DNA from: Lientehia sp934351765
Lineage (GTDB): Bacteria; Bacillota; Clostridia; Lachnospirales; Lachnospiraceae
Direction: 5' to 3'
Length of the DNA stretch: 64,000 bases
Assembly: GCF_052118925.1 (NCBI RefSeq)
Contig: NZ_JBQKGG010000009.1
Location: 1-64,000, forward strand
Position 1 is the stretch's first letter. Every line of letters starts with the position of its first letter. This document shows, in pieces, positions 17,403 to 25,686 of this stretch. The notes beneath the pieces are model-generated. The model saw only the letters and a list, made by a program, of their open reading frames with translations. It did no database searches and was not told where the DNA came from. The position numbers and the translations under genes are program-made.

Positions 17403-17504
17403 TTATCCACATTATCCACAAAAGTTTTCCACAGGTTTTTCGCCCGTTTTCCCTTGATTTTTGGGTTATCCACGAAGTTATCCACATTATCCACAATTTC
17501 CACA
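17403..17504 (+). promoter_or_regulatory. DnaA-box cluster
   Basis: Four perfect TTATCCACA boxes lie at 17403-17411, 17412-17420, 17478-17486 and 17487-17495, as two back-to-back tandem pairs in one orientation. TTATCCACG is at 17466-17474, and near-matches TTTTCCACA (17425-17433) and ATTTCCACA (17496-17504) also occur. This matches the bacterial DnaA consensus TTATNCACA. It is in the secA/hpf intergenic region, with no dnaA, dnaN or rpmH nearby, so it is more likely a DnaA-binding regulatory or titration site than the main origin. Confidence 0.85.
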
Positions 17505-17673
17505 GCGTGTTTCGTGGACAACCAGACAAAACATCCGTTTTGTGAACTTGCCCGAAAATACCATTTTCCGACCGTTTTCTTTCTTTTTCCCTTGACTTTT
17601 CCCTCGCATCTGTTCACGGCCTCCTTCTTCCATTTTGTTGTCGAACAATTCATAATCTTTTTATATTTTTGCC

Positions 17674-17701
17674 TTGTAAATTTTTCGTTTTATGATATAA
17701 T
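17674..17701 (+). promoter_or_regulatory. hpf promoter
   Basis: TTGTAA (17674-17679) and perfect TATAAT (17696-17701) with a 16-base spacer, about 60 bases before the hpf start. It lies some 170 bases downstream of the DnaA boxes, in an AT-rich stretch. Confidence 0.7.
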
Positions 17702-17759
17702 ATCAATACAATCTCTCATTACAAACACGAGAGAAAAAGCAGGTAAAGGAGTTGATGTT

Positions 17760-18287
17760 ATGCAGTATATTATTACAGGAAGAAATATCGACATCACCGA
17801 AGGACTCAGATCTGCAGTCCATGAAAAGATCGGAAAACTGGAACGCTATTTCAGCCCCGCAACCGAAGTTCACGTTACTCTGAGTGTGGAAAAGGATCGC
17901 CAGAAAATCGAAGTTACGATCCCCGTAAAAGGTTCCATTATCCGTTCCGAACAGGTCAGCAATGATATGTATGTTTCCATCGACCTGGTAGAAGAGATCA
18001 TTGAACGTCAGTTAAAGAAATATAAAACCAAGCTGGTTGACCAGGAGCAGAGTGCACTCTCCTTCTCCGAAGCCTATATGGAGGAAGAAGCGGAAGAACC
18101 CGATGCCGTAAAGATCGTCCGCACAAAGCGCTTTGCTGTAAAGCCTATGGATCCCGAAGAAGCCTGCATCCAGATGGAGCTTCTCGGACATAGCTTCTTC
18201 GTATTCCGCGACGCAGAAACCGATGAAGTATGCGTTGTTTATAAGAGAAAGGACGGTACATACGGCCTGATCGAACCGGAATTCTAA
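17760..18287 (+). CDS. hpf: ribosome hibernation promoting factor, long form
   Basis: 175 residues. The N-terminal RaiA/HPF domain is 1-100 (MQYIITGRNIDITEGLRSAV start; VSNDMYVSIDLVEEIIERQLKKYK). A linker and a C-terminal dimerisation domain (about 115-175: RTKRFAVKPMDPEEACIQME...VVYKRKDGTYGLIEPEF) follow. The long form joins two 70S ribosomes into inactive 100S dimers in stationary phase. The start follows AAAGGAG; an upstream open extension has no such site. Divergent from secA. Confidence 0.97.
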   Translation: MQYIITGRNIDITEGLRSAVHEKIGKLERYFSPATEVHVTLSVEKDRQKIEVTIPVKGSIIRSEQVSNDMYVSIDLVEEIIERQLKKYKTKLVDQEQSALSFSEAYMEEEAEEPDAVKIVRTKRFAVKPMDPEEACIQMELLGHSFFVFRDAETDEVCVVYKRKDGTYGLIEPEF

Positions 18288-18358
18288 CATCGTTTTTGCT
18301 TTACGGAGGACACCACCAAAGCCATTACCATGCGCGTGCAACCGGCACCTCCTTTCTG

Positions 18359-18390
18359 AACCAGGATCCCCGACGGGGGATCCTGGTTTT
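18359..18390 (+). terminator. rho-independent terminator after hpf
   Basis: A perfect 13-bp stem (18359-18371 with 18376-18388) with a 4-base loop runs into a short T-run. The remaining gap to azlC (18391-18630) holds two copies of AATCGAATTTCC and the azlC promoter, and nothing else I can support. Confidence 0.9.
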
Positions 18391-18581
18391 CTGTTGAAAT
18401 ACATCTGCTTCCTCCTGCAATCGAATTTCCGGCCCACCGATGACATCATACCGGCTGCGAAGGGGACGTCCCGAGCCCCGGCATTTCCTAAATTCTCTCC
18501 CACCTTTTCTGTAAATCGAATTTCCAGATTGGCGGCGCTGCCATATTGACTGCGCCGACTCCTCGGAATTCGGAAACTCTC

Positions 18582-18610
18582 TTTACTTTCCCCCCGTTCC
18601 CCGCTATACT
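18582..18610 (+). promoter_or_regulatory. azlCD promoter
   Basis: TTTACT (18582-18587), 17-base spacer, TATACT (18605-18610). This -10 lies only about 20 bases before the azlC ATG, with GGAGG between them, so the leader would be very short. Confidence 0.5.
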
Positions 18611-18630
18611 TATACGCGGAGGAATTTATC

Positions 18631-19401
18631 ATGTCATACACAAAAGAACCATCATTCTGGGAAGCCGGTCTGCGTGACGGTCTTCCCATCTGTCTCGGAT
18701 ACTTCGCAGTATCCTTTGCATTCGGCATTCAGGCGAAGAATTCCGGCCTTACGGTATTCCAGGCTGCCCTGATGTCCTTAACCAATGTCACCAGCGCCGG
18801 ACAGTTTGCCGGCATCGGCCTCATTGCCGCCGGTGCATCCTATCTGGAAATGGCATTGACCCAGCTGATCATCAATCTGCGCTACTGTCTCATGTCCTGC
18901 GCCCTGTCCCAGAAGATCGGCCCCGACATGGCATTCGGCCACCGGTTCGGAATTGCCTTCGGCGTCACCGATGAGATCTTCGGCGTCAGTATCTGCCGCC
19001 CCGGCTCCCTGCGTCCGTCCTATTCCTACGGACTGATGGCAGTTGCCATTCCCGGCTGGGTACTGGGAACACTCTTCGGAATTCTTTCCGGAAATCTTCT
19101 GCCGGCCGGAATCATCAGCGCCCTGGGCATTGCCATCTACGGCATGTTCTTAGCCATCATCATCCCGCCGGCCAAAGAGGAAAAGCCGGTGCTTCTGGTG
19201 GTACTCAGCGCCGTTGCTCTGAGCACCCTGTTTACCTATACACCGGTCTTAAATAAGATCTCGTCCGGTTTCCAGATCATTCTGATCACGGTTCTCGTTG
19301 CCGGAGCTGCCGCGATCCTCTTCCCCGTAAAGGAAGAAACGTCCGGAGACGCAGCTTCCGATGGGGCCGACAAGGAGAAGGAGGCACACCATGAAGCCTA
19401 A
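18631..19401 (+). CDS. azlC: AzlC family branched-chain amino acid permease, large subunit
   Basis: 256 residues with about five to seven membrane helices. GLRDGLPICLGYFAVSFAFG at the N-terminus and AGQFAGIGLIAAGASYLEM with LTQLIINLRYCLMS are AzlC marks. With AzlD it exports branched-chain or related amino acids. The acidic tail (DAASDGADKEKEAHHEA) is cytosolic. It overlaps azlD by 11 bases. Confidence 0.92.
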   Translation: MSYTKEPSFWEAGLRDGLPICLGYFAVSFAFGIQAKNSGLTVFQAALMSLTNVTSAGQFAGIGLIAAGASYLEMALTQLIINLRYCLMSCALSQKIGPDMAFGHRFGIAFGVTDEIFGVSICRPGSLRPSYSYGLMAVAIPGWVLGTLFGILSGNLLPAGIISALGIAIYGMFLAIIIPPAKEEKPVLLVVLSAVALSTLFTYTPVLNKISSGFQIILITVLVAGAAAILFPVKEETSGDAASDGADKEKEAHHEA

Positions 19402-19696
19402 TGTATATCTTTATATCCTGGTCATGGCCGGTGTCACCTACCTGATCCGTATGCTGCCCCTGACCCTGATCCGAAAAGAAATTAAAAGTCCGTTTATCCG
19501 GTCTTTTCTGCACTACGTTCCTTATGCCACCCTGTCAGCCATGACCTTCCCGGCGATCCTTTATTCCACCTCCGGGATCTGGCCGTCCCTGTGCGGCTTT
19601 CTCACAGCGCTTTTCCTGGCCTATAGAAAGAAAAGCCTGCTCACCGTGGCAATCTGTGCCTGCGTGGTTGCATACGCGGCAGGACTGGTATTTTGA
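19391..19696 (+). CDS. azlD: AzlD family small subunit of the amino acid exporter
   Basis: 101 residues from ATG 19391, preceded by GGAGG inside the end of azlC. Three hydrophobic helices; VTYLIRMLPLTLIRKEI and FLHYVPYATLSAMTFPAIL are typical of AzlD. It forms the exporter with AzlC. A longer in-frame start would only add an Arg-rich stretch encoded inside azlC. Confidence 0.9.
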   Translation: MKPNVYLYILVMAGVTYLIRMLPLTLIRKEIKSPFIRSFLHYVPYATLSAMTFPAILYSTSGIWPSLCGFLTALFLAYRKKSLLTVAICACVVAYAAGLVF

Positions 19697-19737
19697 GCTT
19701 GTAAAAGAAAATTTTAAAGTTTTCCTGATAAATTAAG

Positions 19738-19813
19738 ATATGGCAGACGAGTATGTTTCCGACCTCTCTCATCGAAAATCGGTTCCTGAGGAAGCATACA
19801 CGATCTGCCATAT
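19738..19813. terminator. long hairpin between convergent azlD and the glycosylase-like gene
   Basis: Outer arms ATATGGCAGA (19738-19747) and TCTGCCATAT (19804-19813) pair perfectly. An inner near-perfect 10-bp stem (GTATGTTTCC with GGAAGCATAC) extends the structure to about 76 bases. It lies between converging genes and probably stops both transcripts. Confidence 0.65.
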
Positions 19814-19857
19814 TTCGTTTCTCTATTATCTTTACCAATTTCTCCGGCATCGTCTTT

Positions 19858-20928
19858 TTAATCCGCGCCCGTATCCGTCCTTTTAATTCCACAAATCTCC
19901 CGAAGACTGCGTTCTTTATAGCCGATCCGGCCCGCGGGGTGTTCCGTCTGAAAAATCCGATGTTCCGATGATATTCCGTCAGATTCCAGTGCGTGCCGAA
20001 TCAGATTCAACAGTTCTTCTTCTCCTGTTGTTTTCCGTGTTCCTGATACACGGTTTCGTTCCTCTCCGCTTTCATTCCCCAGTTTCCAGTCTCCCATCAG
20101 CACCACATACTCCGGTTGTAACAGCTCGATTTCCCGCTGAAGATATGCCTGATAATACCGGACATAACCGATCAGCCGCCGGGAATCACAATTCTTATAA
20201 CCGCCCCGCTTATTCAGGTTCAGATAGGCGCAGTCAGCAAGGCTCCATGTTTTCCATGAATCAGATCCCGATTTTACTCCATGATTTCCTGCCGTCTCGT
20301 CTTCCGTCCTGCTCCCTGTCAGGCTCTCATTTCGGGCCTGCTTCTCCAATTTCTTTAAAATCCATTCCAGAACATTCTTATACCTGGTCTGTGCCGCTTT
20401 TTCCGATGAGCTTAACAAAATTCCCAGACGCTTCCGCTCTTCCGGCCAGTAATAGCTGCCCTTCTTCTTCGCCCGCAGCACCTCCCGCAGCCAGAAGGTA
20501 TCGCTTCGCTCCCCGGCAGCTTCTGTCCTGCTCCCGTCTGTGCCATTGTCCAGCAGATGCGATTCTTTTGCCACAAATAAAACATGCGCTCTGCGCTTCT
20601 CCGTTTCTCCCAGGAATCCATCTGGCGTGAAGCTTCCCTTAAATAATTCATACACCGGAACATCGTCTCCCGATTTTGGAAACGTGTTTTTCAGACAGGA
20701 CATTTCCGATTCCAGCTCCTGAGCCTGTTTCCAGGATAAAAACAGTTCTTCCAGTGTCCGGCAGGCTTCCGGCGCAGAACCAGCTTCTGAAGCGGAACTG
20801 ATTCCGTTTTCCCCGGCTTCTGGTAAACATCCATCTTCCGTCCTCTGTATCTTCCGCTCCACCGGTTTCCTGTGGAACAAAAACGCTCCGCGGGGATCGC
20901 CGCGTCTGCTGTCCTTACGCACCTTCAT
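19858..20928 (-). CDS. uracil-DNA-glycosylase-like protein of unknown role
   Basis: 356 residues. A low-complexity N-terminus (Ser/Glu/Ala, about 40-60) precedes a domain with RAHVLFVAKESHLLD, YLNLNKRGGYKNCD, EIELLQPEYVVLMGDWKLG and a late TEHPAGRIGYKER. The order (N-terminal V-x-KES loop, NLNKRGG, then a His-Pro loop) resembles the uracil-DNA-glycosylase superfamily, but catalytic residues cannot be assigned with certainty. The start overlaps the end of the ABC gene by 14 bases, so it is translationally coupled to the exporter. Confidence 0.55.
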   Translation of the reverse strand: MKVRKDSRRGDPRGAFLFHRKPVERKIQRTEDGCLPEAGENGISSASEAGSAPEACRTLEELFLSWKQAQELESEMSCLKNTFPKSGDDVPVYELFKGSFTPDGFLGETEKRRAHVLFVAKESHLLDNGTDGSRTEAAGERSDTFWLREVLRAKKKGSYYWPEERKRLGILLSSSEKAAQTRYKNVLEWILKKLEKQARNESLTGSRTEDETAGNHGVKSGSDSWKTWSLADCAYLNLNKRGGYKNCDSRRLIGYVRYYQAYLQREIELLQPEYVVLMGDWKLGNESGEERNRVSGTRKTTGEEELLNLIRHALESDGISSEHRIFQTEHPAGRIGYKERSLREICGIKRTDTGAD

Positions 20929-22690
20929 TTGTTCTCACGAACTGGCTGTTGTAAAGCTCGGCGTAGAAGCCGTTCTTCGCCAGCAGTTCCTTATGCCGGC
21001 CCTGCTCGATGATATGACCATCCTTCATGACCAGAATGATATCGGCCTCCCGGATCGTGGACAGACGATGGGCAACGATGAAGCTGGTACGTCCCTCCAT
21101 CATCTTTGCAAAGGCCTCCTGGATCCGGATCTCAGTCCGGGTATCAATGGAGGAGGTTGCCTCATCCAGGATCAGCATGGGCGGCAGACACAGCATCACA
21201 CGGGTGATGCAGAGCAGCTGCTTCTGTCCCTGCGACAAATTATCGCCATCCTCGGTGATCACGGTATCATAGCCCTCCGGCAGACGTTTGATAAAGCTGT
21301 GAGCATGAGAAGCCTTCGCTGCCGCAATGACCTCTTCGTCGGTGGCATCCGGCTTGCCCATGGTGATATTCTCGCGAATCGTGCCGGTGCGGAGCCAGGT
21401 ATCCTGAAGCACCATGCCGAAGTTCTCCCGCAGGTTCTTTCTCGTCATGTCTCTTGTTTCGATTCCGTCCACCTGAATCGTTCCGCTGTCCACATCATAG
21501 AACCGCATGAGCAGATTGATCATGGTTGTCTTTCCGCAGCCGGTGGGACCGACGATGGCGACACGCTCGCCGGGGCGGACAGACAGATTAAAATCCTCGA
21601 TAAGCTTCTGCTCCGGATTATAGGAGAAGTTCACATGGGAAAGCTCCACGTTTCCTTCTGCCTGCTTTAACACCTGCGGATCTTCCTTGTCCGGCATCTG
21701 AGGCTCCTCCTCGATCAGCTCAAAGATCCGCGCCGCACAGGCCACCGCGTTCTGCAGCTCTGTCACCACGCCGGAAATCTCGTTGAACGGCTTGGTGTAC
21801 TGGTTCGCATAAGAAAGGAAGGTGGTCAGCTGGCCGATGCTGATGCCGCCGCGGATTGCCGAAAGAGCGCCCGTGATTCCCACTCCGGTGTACACCAGGC
21901 TGTTGACAAACCGGGTTGACGGATTTACCAGCGAGGAGAAAAAGGTCGCACGCAGGGAGCATTTTGCCAGCCGTTCGTTGATCTCATCAAACCTCTCCTG
22001 GGTTTCGTCCTCATGGGAGAAGGCCTGAACCACCTTCTGGTTTCCGATGGCTTCCTCGATGAGCGCCGTCTGCTCGCCCCTTGTCTCTGACTGGAGCTTA
22101 AACATGAAATAGGTTTTCTTTGCAATAAAGCTTGCCACAAATAACGAGACCGGGGTGATCAGAACCACCACCAGAGTGATCTGGAAATTCACCAGCAGCA
22201 TAAAGCCCAGGGTTCCGAGGATCGTGATCACACCGGTGAACAGCTGGGTAAAGCCCATAAGCAGGCCGTCAGCAAACTGATCCACGTCTGCCACCACACG
22301 GCTCACGATGTCGCCGTAGGAATGGCTGTCAATATATTTCAGAGGAAGGATCTCCAGCTTGGCAAAGGCATCACGCCGGATATCCTGCACCACATGATAG
22401 GTGATGCGGTTATTGCACACGTTCATGATCCACTGGGATACCGCCGTCAGGGCAATAACGATCACCGCGGTCCGCAGGACACCGAACACGCCGTCAAAAT
22501 CCACATGGCCGGGGCCGATGATAAAGTCTACGGCCTTTCCGGTCAGGATCGGGATATAAAGGGTCAGTGCCACGGTCACCGCTGCGAACAGGATCGACAG
22601 TACCACAAAAAACCAGTATTTTCCAATATAGTGTAAAATTTTCCGGAAGGTATCTTTTCTGGCCGGTTGCTTTTTCATCTTGTCGTCCAT
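20915..22690 (-). CDS. ABC exporter half-transporter, catalytic partner
   Basis: 591 residues: six-helix membrane domain (about 25-315), then an ATPase domain. Walker A GPTGCGKTT, signature LSQGQKQ, Walker B MLILDEATSSID with the catalytic Glu present, H-loop VAHRLS. Its ATG follows directly on the stop of the upstream half-transporter (TAA ATG). The partner lacks the catalytic Glu, so the two are expected to form an asymmetric BmrCD/LmrCD-like multidrug exporter. The substrate is unknown. Confidence 0.92.
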   Translation of the reverse strand: MDDKMKKQPARKDTFRKILHYIGKYWFFVVLSILFAAVTVALTLYIPILTGKAVDFIIGPGHVDFDGVFGVLRTAVIVIALTAVSQWIMNVCNNRITYHVVQDIRRDAFAKLEILPLKYIDSHSYGDIVSRVVADVDQFADGLLMGFTQLFTGVITILGTLGFMLLVNFQITLVVVLITPVSLFVASFIAKKTYFMFKLQSETRGEQTALIEEAIGNQKVVQAFSHEDETQERFDEINERLAKCSLRATFFSSLVNPSTRFVNSLVYTGVGITGALSAIRGGISIGQLTTFLSYANQYTKPFNEISGVVTELQNAVACAARIFELIEEEPQMPDKEDPQVLKQAEGNVELSHVNFSYNPEQKLIEDFNLSVRPGERVAIVGPTGCGKTTMINLLMRFYDVDSGTIQVDGIETRDMTRKNLRENFGMVLQDTWLRTGTIRENITMGKPDATDEEVIAAAKASHAHSFIKRLPEGYDTVITEDGDNLSQGQKQLLCITRVMLCLPPMLILDEATSSIDTRTEIRIQEAFAKMMEGRTSFIVAHRLSTIREADIILVMKDGHIIEQGRHKELLAKNGFYAELYNSQFVRTNEGA

Positions 22691-24430
22691 TTACTTTTCC
22701 TCCTTCGGGAACTGAGAATAATAAATTTCCTGATAAACCGGGCAGTCCGCCATCAGGGTCTCATGGGTTCCGATCCCGGCCACATGACCGTCATCCAAAA
22801 CCACGATCTGATCGGCATACTGGATGGACGCCGCGCGCTGGGACACAATGAACACCGTCAGCTTTTCCTTCATGGCGCCGATGGCAAGGCGGAGCTTCGC
22901 ATCGGTGGCAAAGTCAAGGGCCGAAGCACTGTCGTCCATGATGAGGATCTCCGGCTTCTTCACCAGTGCTCTGGCAATGGTCAGTCTCTGACGCTGTCCG
23001 CCGGACAGATTTTTTCCGCCCTGGCTGATCATGGTATCGAGACCATTCTCTTTCTTTTCCACGAACTCCTTCGCCTGGGAGATCTCCAGTGCCTCCCAGA
23101 TTTCCTCATCGGTGGCATCTTCCTTTCCCCATTTCATGTTCTCACGGATCGTGCCCTTAAACAGCACGGCCTTCTGGGGCACAACGCCGATCTTTTCCCG
23201 CAGCGTTTCCAGCGGATATTCCTTGACGTTGATGCCGTCCACCAGGACCTCACCCTCACTCACATCATAAAACCGGGGGATCAGGTTGACCAGCGAGCTC
23301 TTTCCGGAGCCGGTTCCGCCGATGACGCCGATGGTCTGCCCCTCACGGGCCCTGAAATCCACATCGGTCAGGGAATGATCGCCGGCATTTTTATAAATCA
23401 GCCCTGCATGGGCAAATTCTACGGTTCCCTTTAAGGGAGAAAGGCTTCCCGCCCAACTCTCCGCCGCCGGAGCCGTCATGCTGGCGGGCGTCTCCAGAAC
23501 TGCCGAGATGCGGTTTGCACAGGCCAGTGCCTTCGTGATCGTAATGATCAGGTTGGCCAGCTTAATGAGCTCCACCAGGATCTGAGACATATAGTTCACC
23601 AGAGCGACCAACTGGCCCTGGCTGATGATCCCGGAGTCTACCTTAATGGCTCCTGTCCAGATCAGAACCACAATCGCTCCGTTGATGATCACATAGGTAA
23701 TGGGATTCATCAGTGCCGAGATCCGTCCTGCAGACACCTGCATCTTTGTCAGGGTTTCATTGCGCCCGGAGAACCGCTTCCGCTCCTCCTCCTCTTTGTT
23801 GAAGGCACGGAGCACACGCACACCGGTCAGGTTTTCTCTTGTGCTTCCAAGGACCCTGTCCAGCCCTGCCTGTACCTTTTTATACAGGGGCATGGTCCAC
23901 AGCATAATTCCGAACACCACGATCGACAGCAGCGGGATCGTTACCACGAAGATCATCGCTGCCTTCACATTGATGGTAAAGGCCATGGCCATAGCGCCAA
24001 ACACGATAAACGGAGACCGCAGGAACAGCCTCAGCGTCATATTCACCCCCTGCTGGGCCTGGTTCACATCGCTGGTCATCCGCGTGATCATGGTCGATGT
24101 CCCCAGTGTATCCATTTCCGTGTAGGAGAGGCTCTGGATATGGGAGAACAGCGCATGACGCACGCCGGTCGCAAATCCAACCGCCGCCTTCGCCGCAAAA
24201 TACTGAGCGGTGATGGAGCTGGCCAGTCCGACGATTCCCAGTCCGACCATGACCAGACACATCCGGATCACATATCCCACATCCTGGCTGGCGATTCCGT
24301 TATCGATCACCGCCGCCATAACCAGCGGCACCAGCAGCTCGAAGGACGCCTCCAGAAGCTTGAACAGCGGCCCCAGGATACTTTCTTTTTTGTAGTCTTT
24401 CAAATACACCAGAAGCTTTTTCATCTGCAC
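22691..24430 (-). CDS. ABC exporter half-transporter, degenerate-site partner
   Basis: 579 residues, six membrane helices then an ATPase domain. Walker A GGTGSGKSS, signature LSGGQRQR, Walker B ILIMDDSASALD. The residue after Walker B is Asp where active sites have Glu, and the switch region reads VSQRAAS instead of an H-loop His. Both are usual for the non-catalytic half of heterodimeric type IV exporters. First gene of the operon, divergent from a LysR regulator. Confidence 0.92.
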   Translation of the reverse strand: MQMKKLLVYLKDYKKESILGPLFKLLEASFELLVPLVMAAVIDNGIASQDVGYVIRMCLVMVGLGIVGLASSITAQYFAAKAAVGFATGVRHALFSHIQSLSYTEMDTLGTSTMITRMTSDVNQAQQGVNMTLRLFLRSPFIVFGAMAMAFTINVKAAMIFVVTIPLLSIVVFGIMLWTMPLYKKVQAGLDRVLGSTRENLTGVRVLRAFNKEEEERKRFSGRNETLTKMQVSAGRISALMNPITYVIINGAIVVLIWTGAIKVDSGIISQGQLVALVNYMSQILVELIKLANLIITITKALACANRISAVLETPASMTAPAAESWAGSLSPLKGTVEFAHAGLIYKNAGDHSLTDVDFRAREGQTIGVIGGTGSGKSSLVNLIPRFYDVSEGEVLVDGINVKEYPLETLREKIGVVPQKAVLFKGTIRENMKWGKEDATDEEIWEALEISQAKEFVEKKENGLDTMISQGGKNLSGGQRQRLTIARALVKKPEILIMDDSASALDFATDAKLRLAIGAMKEKLTVFIVSQRAASIQYADQIVVLDDGHVAGIGTHETLMADCPVYQEIYYSQFPKEEK

Positions 24431-24507
24431 ACCTCTTTGTTCTTATTGTTGCGTTTTTCCGTTTTTTATACTATCATAATTCATAATATAGGAAAAGTAT
24501 TAGATTT

Positions 24508-24522
24508 ATATGGTTTCCATAT
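24508..24522. promoter_or_regulatory. palindrome between LysR gene and ABC operon
   Basis: ATATGG-TTT-CCATAT is a perfect dyad with the T-N11-A spacing (24509 to 24521) of LysR operators. It lies in the 129-base divergent promoter region, about 38 bases before the LysR start, so it may be the regulator's own site. Confidence 0.5.
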
Positions 24523-24559
24523 TTTTTTCGTATAGAAAGAAGAAAGGACTTACATACCG

Positions 24560-25456
24560 ATGGATTTCAAACAGCTTCTTTATTTCACCACCGTTGTGGA
24601 CGAGGGCACCATCTCCGCCGCCGCAAGGAAGCTTCATATGACCCAGCCTCCTTTAAGCACCCAGCTTCGGCTTCTGGAGGACGAGGTGGGCTGTCTTTTA
24701 TTCGAACGCGGCCCCCGCTCCATCCGTCTCACCGATGCCGGCCGCATCATGTACGACCGGGCTGTTCTTCTCCTCCGTATGTCCTCCCAGCTCACCGATG
24801 AGCTGGACGCCTGCACCCGAGGCTCCCACGGGACTCTGCGGATCGGAATCATCTCCTCCGTAGGCAGCACCCTCTGCTGTGACTGGTTCCGCGGCTTTCA
24901 TGAGAAATATCCCGATGTTGGCTTTGAGGTTTCCGAAGCCAACACCTATCAGCTTCTGGAAAAGCTCCAGGATGGCGTTCTGGAGCTGGCCATTGTCCGC
25001 TCTCCCTTTCCCGCCGGAGATTATATCTCTTTGCCGCTAAAGGAAGAACGGATCTACGCCGCGGGACACCGGAAATTTTTTGAAGTATCGGATCATCCGC
25101 CCATCACCCGGACTCCACTCTCCATCAGCCAGTTATCCCGGCTTCCGCTGATCCTCTACCGCCGCTGGGAGCCTCTGTTTTCTGATGTTTTTCACGCCGC
25201 CGGCTTCGAGTTAAAGCCAGTCTGTAAAAATGATGACGCCCGTACCACAGCCTTCTGGAGTGATGCCGGACTCGGTGTCGGGCTCCTGCCCGAAGCTGTC
25301 CTTCCCCTGCTCCATAATCCAGAGACCGTCTGCCTCCCCCTGGAGGGCACCTCCTTCACCACAAACATCTTTCTGATCCGCAGCAAAAACGCTTATCTGT
25401 CGGCGGTGGGAAAGAGCTTTATACAGTATCTGGCAGAAACAGTAACAAATACGTGA
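24560..25456 (+). CDS. LysR family transcriptional regulator
   Basis: 298 residues. The N-terminal winged helix (1-60; QLLYFTTVVDEGTISAAARK, MTQPPLSTQL) is followed by the effector domain (about 90-295; GTLRIGIISSVGSTL, DAGLGVGLLPEAVLPLL). It is divergent from the ABC exporter operon, the common arrangement for a LysR protein controlling its neighbour. The inducer is unknown. The start follows GAAAGGA at close spacing. Confidence 0.93.
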   Translation: MDFKQLLYFTTVVDEGTISAAARKLHMTQPPLSTQLRLLEDEVGCLLFERGPRSIRLTDAGRIMYDRAVLLLRMSSQLTDELDACTRGSHGTLRIGIISSVGSTLCCDWFRGFHEKYPDVGFEVSEANTYQLLEKLQDGVLELAIVRSPFPAGDYISLPLKEERIYAAGHRKFFEVSDHPPITRTPLSISQLSRLPLILYRRWEPLFSDVFHAAGFELKPVCKNDDARTTAFWSDAGLGVGLLPEAVLPLLHNPETVCLPLEGTSFTTNIFLIRSKNAYLSAVGKSFIQYLAETVTNT

Positions 25457-25467
25457 TTTCCGCACAT

Positions 25468-25506
25468 AAAAAGGGACTCCTCCGGCATTTTGGAAGAATC
25501 CCTTTT
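25468..25506. terminator. terminator between LysR gene and M56 gene
   Basis: A near-perfect 16-bp stem with two G-U pairs, A-run on the left and T-run on the right, lies 12 bases after the LysR stop. It can act in both directions between convergent genes. The rest of the gap to 25686 shows nothing I can name. Confidence 0.85.
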
Positions 25507-25686
25507 ATCGTATCAGCCTGCGGATCATACCGCGGTTCTGAATTTTCTGATTCCATTGTTTCTGTTCTGTCTTATCCCAGGCTGTCATCTGTTATTCTAT
25601 ATACTTCTATCACCATGATTCATCATCTGTCCGAAACGATCCCTGGAAGAGCATTTCTGAATTTCTGAAGCCGGTATTAGTTCCTC

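Noticed and set aside
17168..17759. Main replication origin at the DnaA boxes
   Set aside because: No dnaA, dnaN, recF, gyrB or rpmH is near; secA, prfB and hpf are not the usual origin neighbours in Clostridia. Kept as a DnaA-binding cluster only.
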